64,000 bases of DNA, from contig JAKVCD010000039.1 in the NCBI GenBank assembly GCA_022446815.1, positions 1-64,000 on the forward strand. The letters run 5' to 3'. The translations under genes were made by a program, and so were the position numbers. This DNA is from Planctomycetota bacterium (GTDB taxonomy: Bacteria > Planctomycetota > UBA1135 > GCA-002686595). The notes under the pieces are model-generated. The model ran no database searches and was not told the DNA's origin. It saw only the letters and a program-made list of their open reading frames with translations. Within the stretch, counting starts at the first letter, position 1; every line of letters begins with the position of its first letter. Below, in pieces: positions 26,835 to 36,800 of the stretch.

Positions 26835-27650
26835 CTACCGACCTCCGCGTCGGTTGAGGCGGCGGTAATAGGCGTCGATCCACTCGCGGTAGCGGGGGGG
26901 CATCTCCTCCGCGTCCTCGCCGCGAAACACGTCCTGGACGTGGACGGGGAGATCTCCCCAGCGGTCGCCGGAGGGATCTTCAGGGACGCCAGCTCCAGTC
27001 GGGTCTGTAGGGGGCTCGCTGCCGGGGCGCTGGCTAGGGTCGGTGTTACTCACCGCCTGGCTGTCGGAGGGCTGCTCACCCTGAGGGTTGCTCTGCTGCT
27101 GCTCGCCGGGCTGTTGGCCGTCTGGCTGCTCGCCGCCTTCGGGGCTCTCTCCGCCTTGCTCTTCCCCTGGCCGCTCTGGGGTCTGCTCTCTTCGGGTCGT
27201 CTGCTGGCCGCTCTGCTGTGATGAACCCTGTGAGTCTCCGGAGCTCTGCTGCTGACTCTGCGATTGGCTGGACTCGCTGCCGCCACCGCTGTTCTGTTGT
27301 TGGCCCATCTGCTCTGCGATCTCGAGCAGCCGGTCGATGTCGCTGAGGACCTGCTGGCTGCGATCACGGGAGTTCTCGAGCAGCCTGCCGATCCCTGCTT
27401 CTTCGACATCAGCGAGCCCGCTCGTGTCTCCAGCGCCGGCGTCCGAGAGCAATATGTCCACCTCGCGCAGGTTCTTCTCGATGTCACGGAAGAGCTGCAT
27501 CATCTCGTCTTGGGCCTGATCCACCATCCCCGGCAGCTCGATCGGGATGTTCTCCCCATCGTCTACGGGCTCTTGAGCTGCATTGACCCAAGGGCTCAGG
27601 CAGCAGATGCCGAGGAGGAAGAGGCCCGCTCTGTTCTTGATCCGAATCAT
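26835..27650 (-). CDS. Secreted protein with Gln/Ser/Gly-rich linker, unknown function
   Basis: 271 residues. A signal peptide (LFLLGICCLSPWVNAAQ) is followed by a ~100-residue helical region starting ELPGMVDQAQDEMMQLFRDIE, then a ~100-residue low-complexity linker of Gln, Ser, Gly, Glu and Pro. A conserved-looking end carries MPPRYREWIDAYYRRL. That terminal motif resembles ends I recall from planctomycete proteins near DUF4175 genes. The linker could span the periplasm or bind peptidoglycan. Its ATG overlaps the stop of the large coiled-coil gene (ATGA), so the two are co-translated. Confidence 0.68.
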   Translation of the reverse strand: MIRIKNRAGLFLLGICCLSPWVNAAQEPVDDGENIPIELPGMVDQAQDEMMQLFRDIEKNLREVDILLSDAGAGDTSGLADVEEAGIGRLLENSRDRSQQVLSDIDRLLEIAEQMGQQQNSGGGSESSQSQSQQQSSGDSQGSSQQSGQQTTRREQTPERPGEEQGGESPEGGEQPDGQQPGEQQQSNPQGEQPSDSQAVSNTDPSQRPGSEPPTDPTGAGVPEDPSGDRWGDLPVHVQDVFRGEDAEEMPPRYREWIDAYYRRLNRRGGR

Positions 27651-30436
27651 CCGTCCTCTCCTTCTTCTGTCGGGGCTGGGGAGTCAGTGTCACTTGGCTC
27701 TGCGTCAGGGTCCGGGAGACCGAGACGCGCGCGGAAGGTGCCGAAGAGGCGGCTGGTCCGCTCATGTCGGTGACCTAAGCGGGCGATGTCCTCCAAGAGG
27801 AGGGGGTCAGCCTCGCCGCCTTCAAGGAGCTCAGGGTGTAGCAGCAAGAGCTCATCGACCGCATCTAAGAGGTCGCGCTCCATACGGCGTAAGAGGCGCA
27901 GCTCAGCGACGTCGGGCACAAGCCTGTTCTCGGTGGTGCCCTCCTGCTGCTCTTCTCCCTCCTCTTGCTGTTGCTCCTCCTCCTGCTCTTCCTCTTCTTG
28001 CCGGCGCTCCTTCTCGTCTTCTAAGGCCTCAAGCAGCCAGCCGAGGGCCTCTTCAACGTCTTGTTGAAGCGCCTGGATGCGCGGTCCGCTTTGGTAGTTG
28101 CCCTGCTCTCCTAGGTCCCGTGCGATGCGAGCGAGGTCGGTCTGGACCCCTTCAACCAGAGAGCCGAAGACGGCACTGCCCTCCTCGAGGAGGGAGTCTT
28201 TGATTTCTCCTGCGCGCACGCCTAAGGCCTCCTCTTCACGTGAGATCTTGCGCAGGCGCAAGCGCTGGGAGCGGCTGGGACGAGCGCTCGAGTCGCGCTC
28301 TCGGTCGAGGTCAACGGTCGCTTGCATCTGGGCTTGGTGCACCTCGAGCAACTGTGCGACCTCCTCCGCAATTTGGAAGAGCAGCTCCTCCTCACGCAGC
28401 TCCTGATAAGCCTCCTCTTCCTCAGCGAGCTCTTCTGCGGCCTCTCTCAAGTTGCGCTCTGCCTCCTCCTGCTGCTCTTCAGCCTCGGAGAGGTCACCCT
28501 CTTGAAGCGCCTGTTCAGCCGCAGCTGCGTTCTCTTGCGCACGCTCGAGGGCGCTCGTGTCTCGCGTGGGGTCATCCTGCTGGAGCTGATCCCTGAGCGC
28601 ATACATGCGCTTGCGGAGCTCCTCTTGTCTGCGAGCGATCTCCTCTGCGCGGGCCTGCTCGTCCTCGGTCTCTGGTTGTACGCCTTGCTCCATGGCCTCG
28701 ACCGCCTCATCGAGAGCCTCCATTGCGCGACGCTGCTCTTGCGTCGCGCTCTGCGGGCTGTTCTGGCTCAGCGCCTCTGAGGCCGCGCGCATGGCCTCTG
28801 CAGCCTCTTGAAGCGCGGCCTCCATCTCAGCTTGCGCCTCTGACGAGATGGAGAGGTCCCGCTCGGCTTCTGCCTCTTGAGCGAGCTCCTCTGCGAGAGA
28901 GTCTTGCTCTTCGGCCGCGGCGCTGGAGGCCTCGCTGGCTTGGGCTCCTCGGCGAGCTCGCAGGGCTTCAAGTGCCCCTTGCAGTGACTCAAGTGCCTCC
29001 GCGGCAGGCTCACGGGCCTCTCCCGAGTCTTCTCCTCCGAGGGCCTCCTCGGCTCGCTCGAGCTCTTCTTGTGCCTCGCTGAGTTCCGAGCGCTCAGCTT
29101 CGGTCGGCTCGCCAGGTGCACTCTCGATTCCGCTCGAGATCCGCGCTGCGCTCTCTCGGTTGGCCCGCTGGCTGCGAGCGAGGGTCTCCGGGAGTCGCTC
29201 TGAGTCATCAACCTCTTGGCGTACTGCCTCGAGGGCAGCCTCTTGGTCTCTCTCCTCTTCACCGCGCTCGAGGAGCTCAAGCGCTTCGCGCGCGGCTTGC
29301 GCGGGCGCGCTGCTCTCGTCGCCAGCGGCGACCTCCTCGAGCTGCTCTGCAGCTTCAAGCTCTGCGGCCGTGCGCGAAGCGGCGCGCTCCGCTGCGGCGC
29401 GCTCGAGCTCTGTCGCGACCTCTTCGAGGGCCTCAGCAGCGAGCTCCATAGCTCCGGCCTCGTCTCCAGCGTCTTCGAGCGCCTCGCTCGCCTCTGCTAG
29501 GCGAGCCGCTGCCTCTGCCGCAGCTGAATCATTGGAGGCGCGGGCGCTCTGCGCTGCCTCCTCTGCCTGTGCCCGGAGCGCCTCAGCAGCAGCGCTCGCT
29601 TCGCCTGCCTGCGCGCGCTCGGAGGCCTCTCGTACAGCCTCCGCTGCGCTCCCCAAACGCTCCTCGCGCGCGGCCTCGAGGCGCCCACGCTCTAGTGGTT
29701 CAATCGCAGCCTCGAGCGCGCTCGCAGCCTCTGGATCAAAGGAGTCTAGGATCGCGACGTCACGCTCCTGGTCTGAGACTAGGCGCTCTAGCTCGCGCTC
29801 GAGCTCCTCGAGGTCCAGCGCGCCAGAGGCGCGTCCGTTCGACTCGGTCTGGGAGAGGAGGGCGCGCTGCTCCTCCCTCATGCGACGCAGCTCGTCGAGG
29901 CGCTCTGACATCTCTGGACCGCCGGCTTGCTGCTTGAGCGCCTGGGTCTGCTCTCGAAGCTGACCCTCTTCGCTCGCCATCTCGGAGAGGGAGCGCTGAA
30001 AGGCCTGCAGCTCCTCGAGGCGCTCCTCGAGCTCCTCTACGTCCGGTCGATCCAAGAGGATGGAGAGGAGCCTCTCGAGCCGCGCGACGGTCGCATCCAT
30101 TTGTTCGAGGGACTGGTACACCCGGCCGCTGCGGAGCTCGCTGGTCGCGCCCTCCATGAGCTCGCCTAAGTTCGAGGCCGCTGTTTGATCTCCTTCGCTG
30201 ACATGCGAGAGCCCCTTGCGCAGCAGGCCTGCTGCGTGCACGCGGCCCTCGGTCTCAAAGCGATCGGCGAGGGACTCCATGGAGCCTTCGAGGCGCTGGA
30301 GCTGACGCCTGAGGAGCTCCTGCTCTTCAGAGAGGGCGGCCTGCTCTCTGGAGGTGCCGCCCTCGTCTTGAGCAAAGAGGGGGGCGGCTGTGAAGCCAGC
30401 GATGAGCAGGAGGGCGCTGATGTTGAAGGGTCTCAC
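27647..30436 (-). CDS. Large secreted Glu/Ala-rich coiled-coil protein
   Basis: 929 residues from the GTG at 30436, preceded by AAGGAG at good distance. A signal peptide (FNISALLLIAGFTAAPLFAQ) is followed by some 750 residues of almost pure Ala/Glu/Arg/Leu heptad-like helix, then a C-terminal more ordered region (DVAELRLLRRMERDLLDAVDELLLLHPELL). No enzyme motif is seen. The length and composition suggest a rod spanning or lining the periplasm. The frame is open to 30538, but the longer start lacks the signal peptide and lies inside the previous gene. It is 2 bases downstream of the DUF4175-like gene and overlaps the next gene by ATGA. Confidence 0.75.
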   Translation of the reverse strand: MRPFNISALLLIAGFTAAPLFAQDEGGTSREQAALSEEQELLRRQLQRLEGSMESLADRFETEGRVHAAGLLRKGLSHVSEGDQTAASNLGELMEGATSELRSGRVYQSLEQMDATVARLERLLSILLDRPDVEELEERLEELQAFQRSLSEMASEEGQLREQTQALKQQAGGPEMSERLDELRRMREEQRALLSQTESNGRASGALDLEELERELERLVSDQERDVAILDSFDPEAASALEAAIEPLERGRLEAAREERLGSAAEAVREASERAQAGEASAAAEALRAQAEEAAQSARASNDSAAAEAAARLAEASEALEDAGDEAGAMELAAEALEEVATELERAAAERAASRTAAELEAAEQLEEVAAGDESSAPAQAAREALELLERGEEERDQEAALEAVRQEVDDSERLPETLARSQRANRESAARISSGIESAPGEPTEAERSELSEAQEELERAEEALGGEDSGEAREPAAEALESLQGALEALRARRGAQASEASSAAAEEQDSLAEELAQEAEAERDLSISSEAQAEMEAALQEAAEAMRAASEALSQNSPQSATQEQRRAMEALDEAVEAMEQGVQPETEDEQARAEEIARRQEELRKRMYALRDQLQQDDPTRDTSALERAQENAAAAEQALQEGDLSEAEEQQEEAERNLREAAEELAEEEEAYQELREEELLFQIAEEVAQLLEVHQAQMQATVDLDRERDSSARPSRSQRLRLRKISREEEALGVRAGEIKDSLLEEGSAVFGSLVEGVQTDLARIARDLGEQGNYQSGPRIQALQQDVEEALGWLLEALEDEKERRQEEEEQEEEQQQEEGEEQQEGTTENRLVPDVAELRLLRRMERDLLDAVDELLLLHPELLEGGEADPLLLEDIARLGHRHERTSRLFGTFRARLGLPDPDAEPSDTDSPAPTEEGEDG

Positions 30437-30438
30437 TC

Positions 30439-32736
30439 TCAGTTCTCCTTGGCGTAGTTTCGAGCGCGCTCGGTCAGGCTCTTCTGACGGTTGAGGATGT
30501 CGCGGGTGAGCGAGAGCACCGACTGGAAGTTGTCCCACTCTGCGAGCTCTGCGAGGAGGACCTCGGTCTTGGCGCGAGCCTCTTGCTGAAGGGCGAGCGC
30601 CTCTCGGAGTGATGAGCGCAGCGCCTCATAGTCGTCGCTCTGACTCCCACGCAAGACAGCGAGTCGCGCAGGCTCGACGAGGTCTTCCGCGATCTCGATA
30701 GCTAGCGCCGTGACACCCACGAGGCGGCCTGTCAGGCCAGCGCGCGCATCGTCGCGCGCCGCGAGGTCGCGCCAGAGCTCAGGGTCAAAGCTGCGGTCTG
30801 TACGCGAGCGGGTCGCAGCGGTGAGCGCGGTGAAGAGCCCGGTGCTGCGCTCGTCTAGGCGCGCGTGAATGACGTTGTCAGAGACCTCAGAGAGGTCTCT
30901 AGAGATGGAGCGAGCGTCTCCATAGATGCGCCTCAAGCTGTTCGCGAGAGAGAGGGCCTCTCCGCTCCCCGCGGCGTCGGGCTCCTCGCCTTCCAGCGCG
31001 CGCAAGAGCTCGCTCGTCTGCATCACCCGCTCACTCTCGAGGTCCAAGAGCTTGGCGATGGATTGCCGCACGCGGGCGAGCCTGTCTTGTAAGCGCCGCA
31101 AGAACTCGTCGGCTGAGACGACGCGCACGAGGATGGGCGTCGAGGTGGACTCTCCCTCCGCGCTCTGAGGCTCACGCTTATCGCGGGTGATGACCTTCAG
31201 CTGCAGAGTCTGTCCAGCGACCACAGAGAGCGCCTCGCCTGCGACCCCCTCAGCTTGCGCGTCTTTGAGCTCTATGAGGGAGAACGCGAAGCGCGCGTCC
31301 TTGTGCTGCGGGCTCCAGGGCTCGATCGGGCTGACCTCGGTCGTGCTCGAGATGGGGGCGGCCTCGGGCGCGGTGAGGAGCTCAGTCCTGACCAGGCCGA
31401 CGCCGTGATCATCAGCGACCCTGGCTCGCAGGGAGATGGCTCCGCCTGGCACGGTCTCTACCTCTCCGCGAGCAGGGGAGAGAAGCTCGATGTCAGGCGC
31501 GCGGTCTGGAACGACTCGGACAGCGAAGAGGCCCGGGTCGGGGTTGACGAGGCCTCGCTCATCGGTGAGTTCGAAGCGGAAGGTTAGCGACTCTGTCGGC
31601 TGGAGGCTGAACTCACGGCACGGCTCAGGAGCTGCGCCCTCTCCGCCGGCAGAGAGCGGCCACTGACCCGCTTCGAGGGTGAGCTCGGTGTCTGCGGGGA
31701 GCACTCGCACGACCCCTTGGGCGTCGATCGGGTCGGTCTGGACGCTGACACGCAGGCTCGAGCCAGCGAGGACTTCGACGTCCGCATCGGTCACGATGGA
31801 CTCCGGCGCGCCGGTGTATGCAGGAGGTGTGATCGCCACCGCGAGGGCTACGACGTCAGGAGGTCTCATCACAGTCACGTCGACGAGAGGCAGTCCGTCT
31901 TGGTCATCTCCTCCAGTCACACCGAACTGCATGTCCTCTTGGACGGAGCGGAGGAGGGTGCGGAAGACGCCGCCTCGCGTGACGGAGAGGACCGTTCGCG
32001 CGCCTCCTGCATGCTCAAGGATCACTTCCTCGGGAATCACACCCTCCGCGCGAACGACCACGGGGATGTCGCTGCCGCGAGCGCAAGAGACATCGACCCG
32101 CTCGCCGTCGGGGCTGAACTCTACAGTCCCTGCGGTGAGCGGGATCTCAACCGTTAGGGTCGTGGCGCGTGGCCACTCTGGTCCACTGCCGGTCATCCGG
32201 GAGAAGAAGATGGAGGAGCGGTCAGGGTTCGCCAGGAACATAGAACCCACGAGGAAGAGCGCGCCGAAGCCGCCGAGGAGCGCATGCTTAGGGGCGCGGG
32301 AGTCTTCGACGGCGCTGAACTCAAACTCACTCGCCCGCGCCTCTGCGCGTGTGACGAGGCTAGAGATCATGCCACGTTGAGTCTCACTCTCAGCCTCAGC
32401 GACGCTGAGCTGGGCGGCGCTGGTGAAGAGCTCGAAGAGCTCGGGGTGGGCGCGCTCAAGGAGCGCAGCGAGGCCGACGCGTTCGGGGATGGCCTTGAGA
32501 GGGCGGGAGAGGTAGCGCCAGCCCACGTAGCCGAGCGCCCCGAGGAGCAAGACGAGGTGCAGAGCGCGGATCGGACCGGGGAGGTCGAGGGCTAGGTCTG
32601 CGAGGAAGAGCAGCCCGAGGCCCCCGGAGCCTACGAGGAGGAAGCGGCCGATGGCGTAGCGCCTGACATGCCCGACCAGGCGCGCGCGCAGGTGCGCGAG
32701 CAATCCGTCGAGCTTCGGTGTCGGGAGCGGCGTCAA
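30439..32736 (-). CDS. DUF4175-like membrane protein
   Basis: 765 residues with three N-terminal membrane segments (around residues 27-50, 55-75 and 150-168) and a long extracytoplasmic part. The latter has Ig-like beta stretches (LTVEIPLTAGTVEFSP, AITPPAYTGAP, FRFELTDERGLVNP) and a helical C-terminus (EFLRRLQDRLARVRQSIAKLLDLESERV). This plan matches the DUF4175 group of unknown function, found in alpha-proteobacteria and planctomycetes. The start is a TTG at 32736 without a strong ribosome-binding site. It is the membrane anchor candidate for the coiled-coil protein encoded right after it. Confidence 0.72.
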   Translation of the reverse strand: MTPLPTPKLDGLLAHLRARLVGHVRRYAIGRFLLVGSGGLGLLFLADLALDLPGPIRALHLVLLLGALGYVGWRYLSRPLKAIPERVGLAALLERAHPELFELFTSAAQLSVAEAESETQRGMISSLVTRAEARASEFEFSAVEDSRAPKHALLGGFGALFLVGSMFLANPDRSSIFFSRMTGSGPEWPRATTLTVEIPLTAGTVEFSPDGERVDVSCARGSDIPVVVRAEGVIPEEVILEHAGGARTVLSVTRGGVFRTLLRSVQEDMQFGVTGGDDQDGLPLVDVTVMRPPDVVALAVAITPPAYTGAPESIVTDADVEVLAGSSLRVSVQTDPIDAQGVVRVLPADTELTLEAGQWPLSAGGEGAAPEPCREFSLQPTESLTFRFELTDERGLVNPDPGLFAVRVVPDRAPDIELLSPARGEVETVPGGAISLRARVADDHGVGLVRTELLTAPEAAPISSTTEVSPIEPWSPQHKDARFAFSLIELKDAQAEGVAGEALSVVAGQTLQLKVITRDKREPQSAEGESTSTPILVRVVSADEFLRRLQDRLARVRQSIAKLLDLESERVMQTSELLRALEGEEPDAAGSGEALSLANSLRRIYGDARSISRDLSEVSDNVIHARLDERSTGLFTALTAATRSRTDRSFDPELWRDLAARDDARAGLTGRLVGVTALAIEIAEDLVEPARLAVLRGSQSDDYEALRSSLREALALQQEARAKTEVLLAELAEWDNFQSVLSLTRDILNRQKSLTERARNYAKEN

Positions 32737-32747
32737 GGTCTCAGGGC

Positions 32748-33863
32748 TCAGCGTTGGAAGATGGGCAGGAAGCGGTAGGGGATCTCAAGGATCAGGCAGC
32801 CGACCGCAGTTCCAAAGACGTCTCCGGGGCCCGTTGAGTTGGGGAAAGAGCCGTCTTTTCTCTGCAGACCGAGGAGGACCGAGCGGAGCTCCTCAAAGTA
32901 GGTGCGCCAGTAGGGGTCTCCACGGGTGTAGAAAGCCTGCACCCCGTAGTAGTGGCCGTACCAGAAGAAGTAGTGACCGTCCTCACGCTGCCCCCAGCGG
33001 CGGTTGAAGCGGGAGTGCTCCCGCATCAAGTACTCGATGCCGCGCTCGATGGCCTGGTCTGAGTAGATGCCGACACCGTGCAGAGCGGTCACTCCTGCGG
33101 CAGTCAGGGCGAAGGTGGAGCGGGAGGCGTCCTCCGGCTGGTAGTGGAAGGAGCCGATGTCATCTCCAGAGGAGAAGCGCCCTGAGCGGAAGTGCCGCAC
33201 GGTCTGCTCGGTGACGGCTGAGTCCACGACGTATTTAGCGGCGCGGTCTACTGTCGAGCGGGGCACGCGGATCCCGATGTTGCGCGCAGCGCGCAGAGCG
33301 AGGACTTGGCATACGACGATCGACATGTCGGACTCGAGCGCGTAAGGCTCATAGCGCCAGCCACCCTGTGCGTTCTGTGACTTCACGATGAAGTCGACCG
33401 CCTCCTGCAGCTTCCTGCGGACGTCGTCGCGATGCGTCATACCGTAGATCTCGGCTAGGAAGAGCGTGGCGAAGGCGTGGCTGTACATACGTGAGCCGCT
33501 CGCCGTGATGTAGCCGTCATCGCGTACTCGCGAGAGGACGTAGTCGAGGGCGCGCTCAATCTCAGGCCCGTACTCGCCGCGGCCAGGCAGGTGTCCGCCA
33601 GCCAAGAAGGCCATCCCCGCCAGGGCGGTAACGCCGATGTGTCCGCGGTCTGCGGCGGTGTAGCGATAGTCCTCGTTGAGCTTGTAGCCGACCATGGCGC
33701 GCCAGCTGCCGTCTGGCTGTTGCTGCTCAGCGAGGTAGGCGAGCCCGCGCTCCACTGCTTCGCGCTGCTCATCGGTCACGAGCTCCCGGTCGTCTGCCGG
33801 GACCCAAGCGGGCTCTGACATGCCGCTGAGGGCGAGGCTCATAGAGAGGAGGAGGTTGATCAT
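32748..33863 (-). CDS. Secreted prenyltransferase/squalene-oxidase-repeat (alpha/alpha toroid) protein 1
   Basis: 371 residues with a signal-like leader and QW-type repeats: QQQPDGSWRAM, SQNAQGGWRYEP and QRKDGSFPNSTG. It has the same toroid fold as the gene at 25719-26831. The two share blocks such as AALAWMASG / TALAGMAFLAGG, HGFATLALAEAY / HAFATLFLAEIY, LRAARNSGLRV / LRAARNIGIRV, and the end LPIFQR. Cyclase catalytic motifs are missing. The ATG overlaps the stop of the giant PQQ-propeller gene (ATGA). Confidence 0.8.
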   Translation of the reverse strand: MINLLLSMSLALSGMSEPAWVPADDRELVTDEQREAVERGLAYLAEQQQPDGSWRAMVGYKLNEDYRYTAADRGHIGVTALAGMAFLAGGHLPGRGEYGPEIERALDYVLSRVRDDGYITASGSRMYSHAFATLFLAEIYGMTHRDDVRRKLQEAVDFIVKSQNAQGGWRYEPYALESDMSIVVCQVLALRAARNIGIRVPRSTVDRAAKYVVDSAVTEQTVRHFRSGRFSSGDDIGSFHYQPEDASRSTFALTAAGVTALHGVGIYSDQAIERGIEYLMREHSRFNRRWGQREDGHYFFWYGHYYGVQAFYTRGDPYWRTYFEELRSVLLGLQRKDGSFPNSTGPGDVFGTAVGCLILEIPYRFLPIFQR

Positions 33864-36800
33864 CGGAGCACCTGCATCATTTGGACGCCTGAGACGAAGA
33901 GCGAGTCACCGAGGCCTTCGAGCTCGATCTGGTCAGACCAGCCGAGCGCATCAGGGAGGGTCACGCCGCCCATCCGTGCGCCTGTGAGCGGGTTGAGGAA
34001 GAGGAGGTTTGTGCGCATTCTCGGGCCCTTCTCGGTGAAGACGATCGCGACAGCTTCGCTGCTGATCGCAGGCTCAGGCCAGCGCCGATTGTACAGCTCA
34101 CGGTTGGATCCGAGGCTCCAAGCCCACAGACGCGCCCCAGTCGAGAGGTCATGGGTGCGGAGGCGATACACTGCGCCGCCCTGCTCCTCTGAGCGGACGA
34201 AGACCTGAGGCGAGTCGATCAACAGTGTGCGACCGCTCTCCACGCCTAAGAGCACTTCGTTTCGGCCGAGGGAGAGCCCATGGACCCGGGCTGCTCCACC
34301 GACGCCGAGGTGCAGCTCGAAGAGCTCTGCCGCCCGGGTCTCATCTCCGCCGCGAGGCCGCACGAGGAGCCACGTGCGCTCTCCTTGGCGTAGGCAGGCG
34401 TCGAGATAGGACTCGCCGCCGTCGGGGAGAGCGACCGTGATGTTCCAAACGGGGCCACCGCTGGCGAGATCGACCACTCCTAGCTGGGCAGAGGTCGCGT
34501 CTCTGCGGGCGGTGAGGTGGGGCACGACCAGCTTGCCCTCTGAGATCCACGCGCCTTGAGCGATGCGGCTGGAGAGCGGCTCGCCGAGGTCGAGGGTGTA
34601 TGCCACGCGGCCGGTGAACGCATCAAGGATGACGGCGTCACGCAGCCTGCCGGTGGGGAGGAGGACCAACCATGAGTCACCACAGACGGCCGTGCGGTGA
34701 TACGAGCGGGAGTCATACTCAAAGGACCAGAGCGGCTCACCGCGAGCTTCGTCGAGTGCCTGGACTCGGAAGGTGCGCGTAGCGAGGCGACAGGTGGCGA
34801 GGACGAGACCTTCGACGGAGTCTAGGGCGTAGACTTCGCCCTCGTCGGGACGCCATTGCCAGCGCGGCATGCCATCGCTTCGGCCGATGCACTCGATGCC
34901 GCGACCGGAGGCTACGGCCACGTAGCCGGGGCCGAAGAGGCGCATCTCCTCACGCCACCCGATGGAGACAAACTCGCTCCGCAGCTTGTGCTTCCAGAGC
35001 GGCTGGTCGAGGTCGTCTGCGCTGTAAGCCGTGAGCTCGCCGTTACCTGTCGCGCTCTCAACCTCTCGCGTACCAACCAGGAGGACCCGCGCCGGGTCTT
35101 CTGGCCCATCGAGCGCCGGGGGGATGTCTCCCAAGATCTCAACATCGAGGCCAGCTCGTGTCCCGAGGTCACCGCGAGAGCGCGCTGTGGGGAGGAAGCT
35201 GGGCGAGCGCTCGGTCTCCGGTGGGGTCTTCGACAAGAGCTCCTCAGTGAGCTGGTCTAGATCGACGGAGTACGCCATCGGGAGGAAGGAGCTGTCGGAG
35301 GAGCGCGCCGCTGAGAGCCGCCTCAAGACGCCCCTTAGGTAGGCCTCGTTACCAGACTCGCGGAGCGCGAGTGCGAGCGCGACGACGCGCGATGAGTGCA
35401 GCGGATCCCCCGCTCCTAAGGAGAAAGACTCTGGGAGGAGGTCGAGGACCAAGCTGGCTGCTGTCGGGACGTCTCCAGAGGAGATCGTGAGCATGAGGAG
35501 CTCGTCCGAGGCGCGGGTCGCAGCCTCTGTGCGGGGATAGCGGGAGAGCACAGCCTGGATCGAGGCTGCGTCTAGCTCCTCTACTTCCTCAAGGAGCCCT
35601 GCGGCCAGGGCCTCATAGGGCTCAAGCAGGGAGCGAGCGCCGGGTCTCTCGAGCAGCTCGTCGAGCAGGCGGAGGGCGACCTCCCGCGAGTCGCCAGCGG
35701 GGAGCTCCTCCAGCGTCCCGCCGTCTAAGAGCTCATAGAGCGCTGCGAGCTGGGCAGCTGAGTCACCTCGCTCTTGATAGTGGTCAACCTGTGCCCAAAG
35801 GGCCCAGCGGCTCGCTTCCAGCTTCCATACCTCTTCAGGTGTGGGCTCAAAAGACGGCAGGGGAGCGAGGCCGCTGACTCGCTCGTCATCGCTCTCGCAA
35901 GCGACGAAGAGCCCAGCGCATTCACGGGCGATCTCTCTCAGCGTCTCGACGCGCTCAGGCGCTCCGGCCTGAAGCCGCTGTACCTCCACCAAGCTCTCGA
36001 GGAGCGCGTAGGTGTCCGGAGCGAACTGACTAGACTCCTCCCAAGCAGCGAGCGCGCCGGTCGTGTCTGCGAGCTGTTCGAGGGCGCGCGCGCGCATCGA
36101 CAGGACCTGGTGCAATCGTCCGCGGGCTCTAGGGACGCTGTCGAGCCGCGCCCGCAGCAGCGACTCGGCCTCGCTCAGGAGGGACCGGCAAGCGCTGACT
36201 CGCTCTTCTCCTAGCTCTGCGCGCGCGTGCTCGCGCAGAAGGTCAGCGAGGGCGAGGGCCCTCCCAGCGTCATCGGGAGAGTCAGCTAAGCTCTCGCGGG
36301 CGGCCTCCAAGAGTCGCTCCCACTCGAAGTAGCCGTTGAGCTCAAAGTTGTCGAGAGTGAAGAGGGCGTCGCTACACACGAGCACGTTCCCCGGCTTGCC
36401 GGCAGACCAGCGTGTGGGGTTCGCGAGGCGAAAGCCTTGGTGGCGGTCCACGTCGACTCGCCCTGCGTGCGTGGGCCAGACGACCCGGTCTTCCATCAAG
36501 ACCGCTCTAGATGTCCGGCTGGCGTTGTCCATGGACTCGTCCTTAGCGACCCAACGGACGCGTGTAGGCGCGCCGCTACGCAGCCCCATGGGAGCCTCCA
36601 TAGCGAGGACGCCCTGACCTGAGAGGAAGACGGTCGCGCGGTCGCAGCCGACGAGGTGCGAGAGGTCTACCTTCGGCGTGCCTGTGATGGACTCGATGTC
36701 GCGAAGACCTAGGCTCCAGAGCATGGCGCCAGTCTTGAGGTCTAGGCCGAAGATGTCTCTGGAGTCGATCGGTGTGCAGACGACGACGTCGTCTCCCACA

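Noticed and set aside
27583-30375. Several long frames antisense to the coiled-coil and Gln-rich genes, rich in Ser/Ala/Arg
   Set aside because: Their composition is the mirror of the Glu/Ala-rich sense coding, and they lack ribosome-binding sites and domains.
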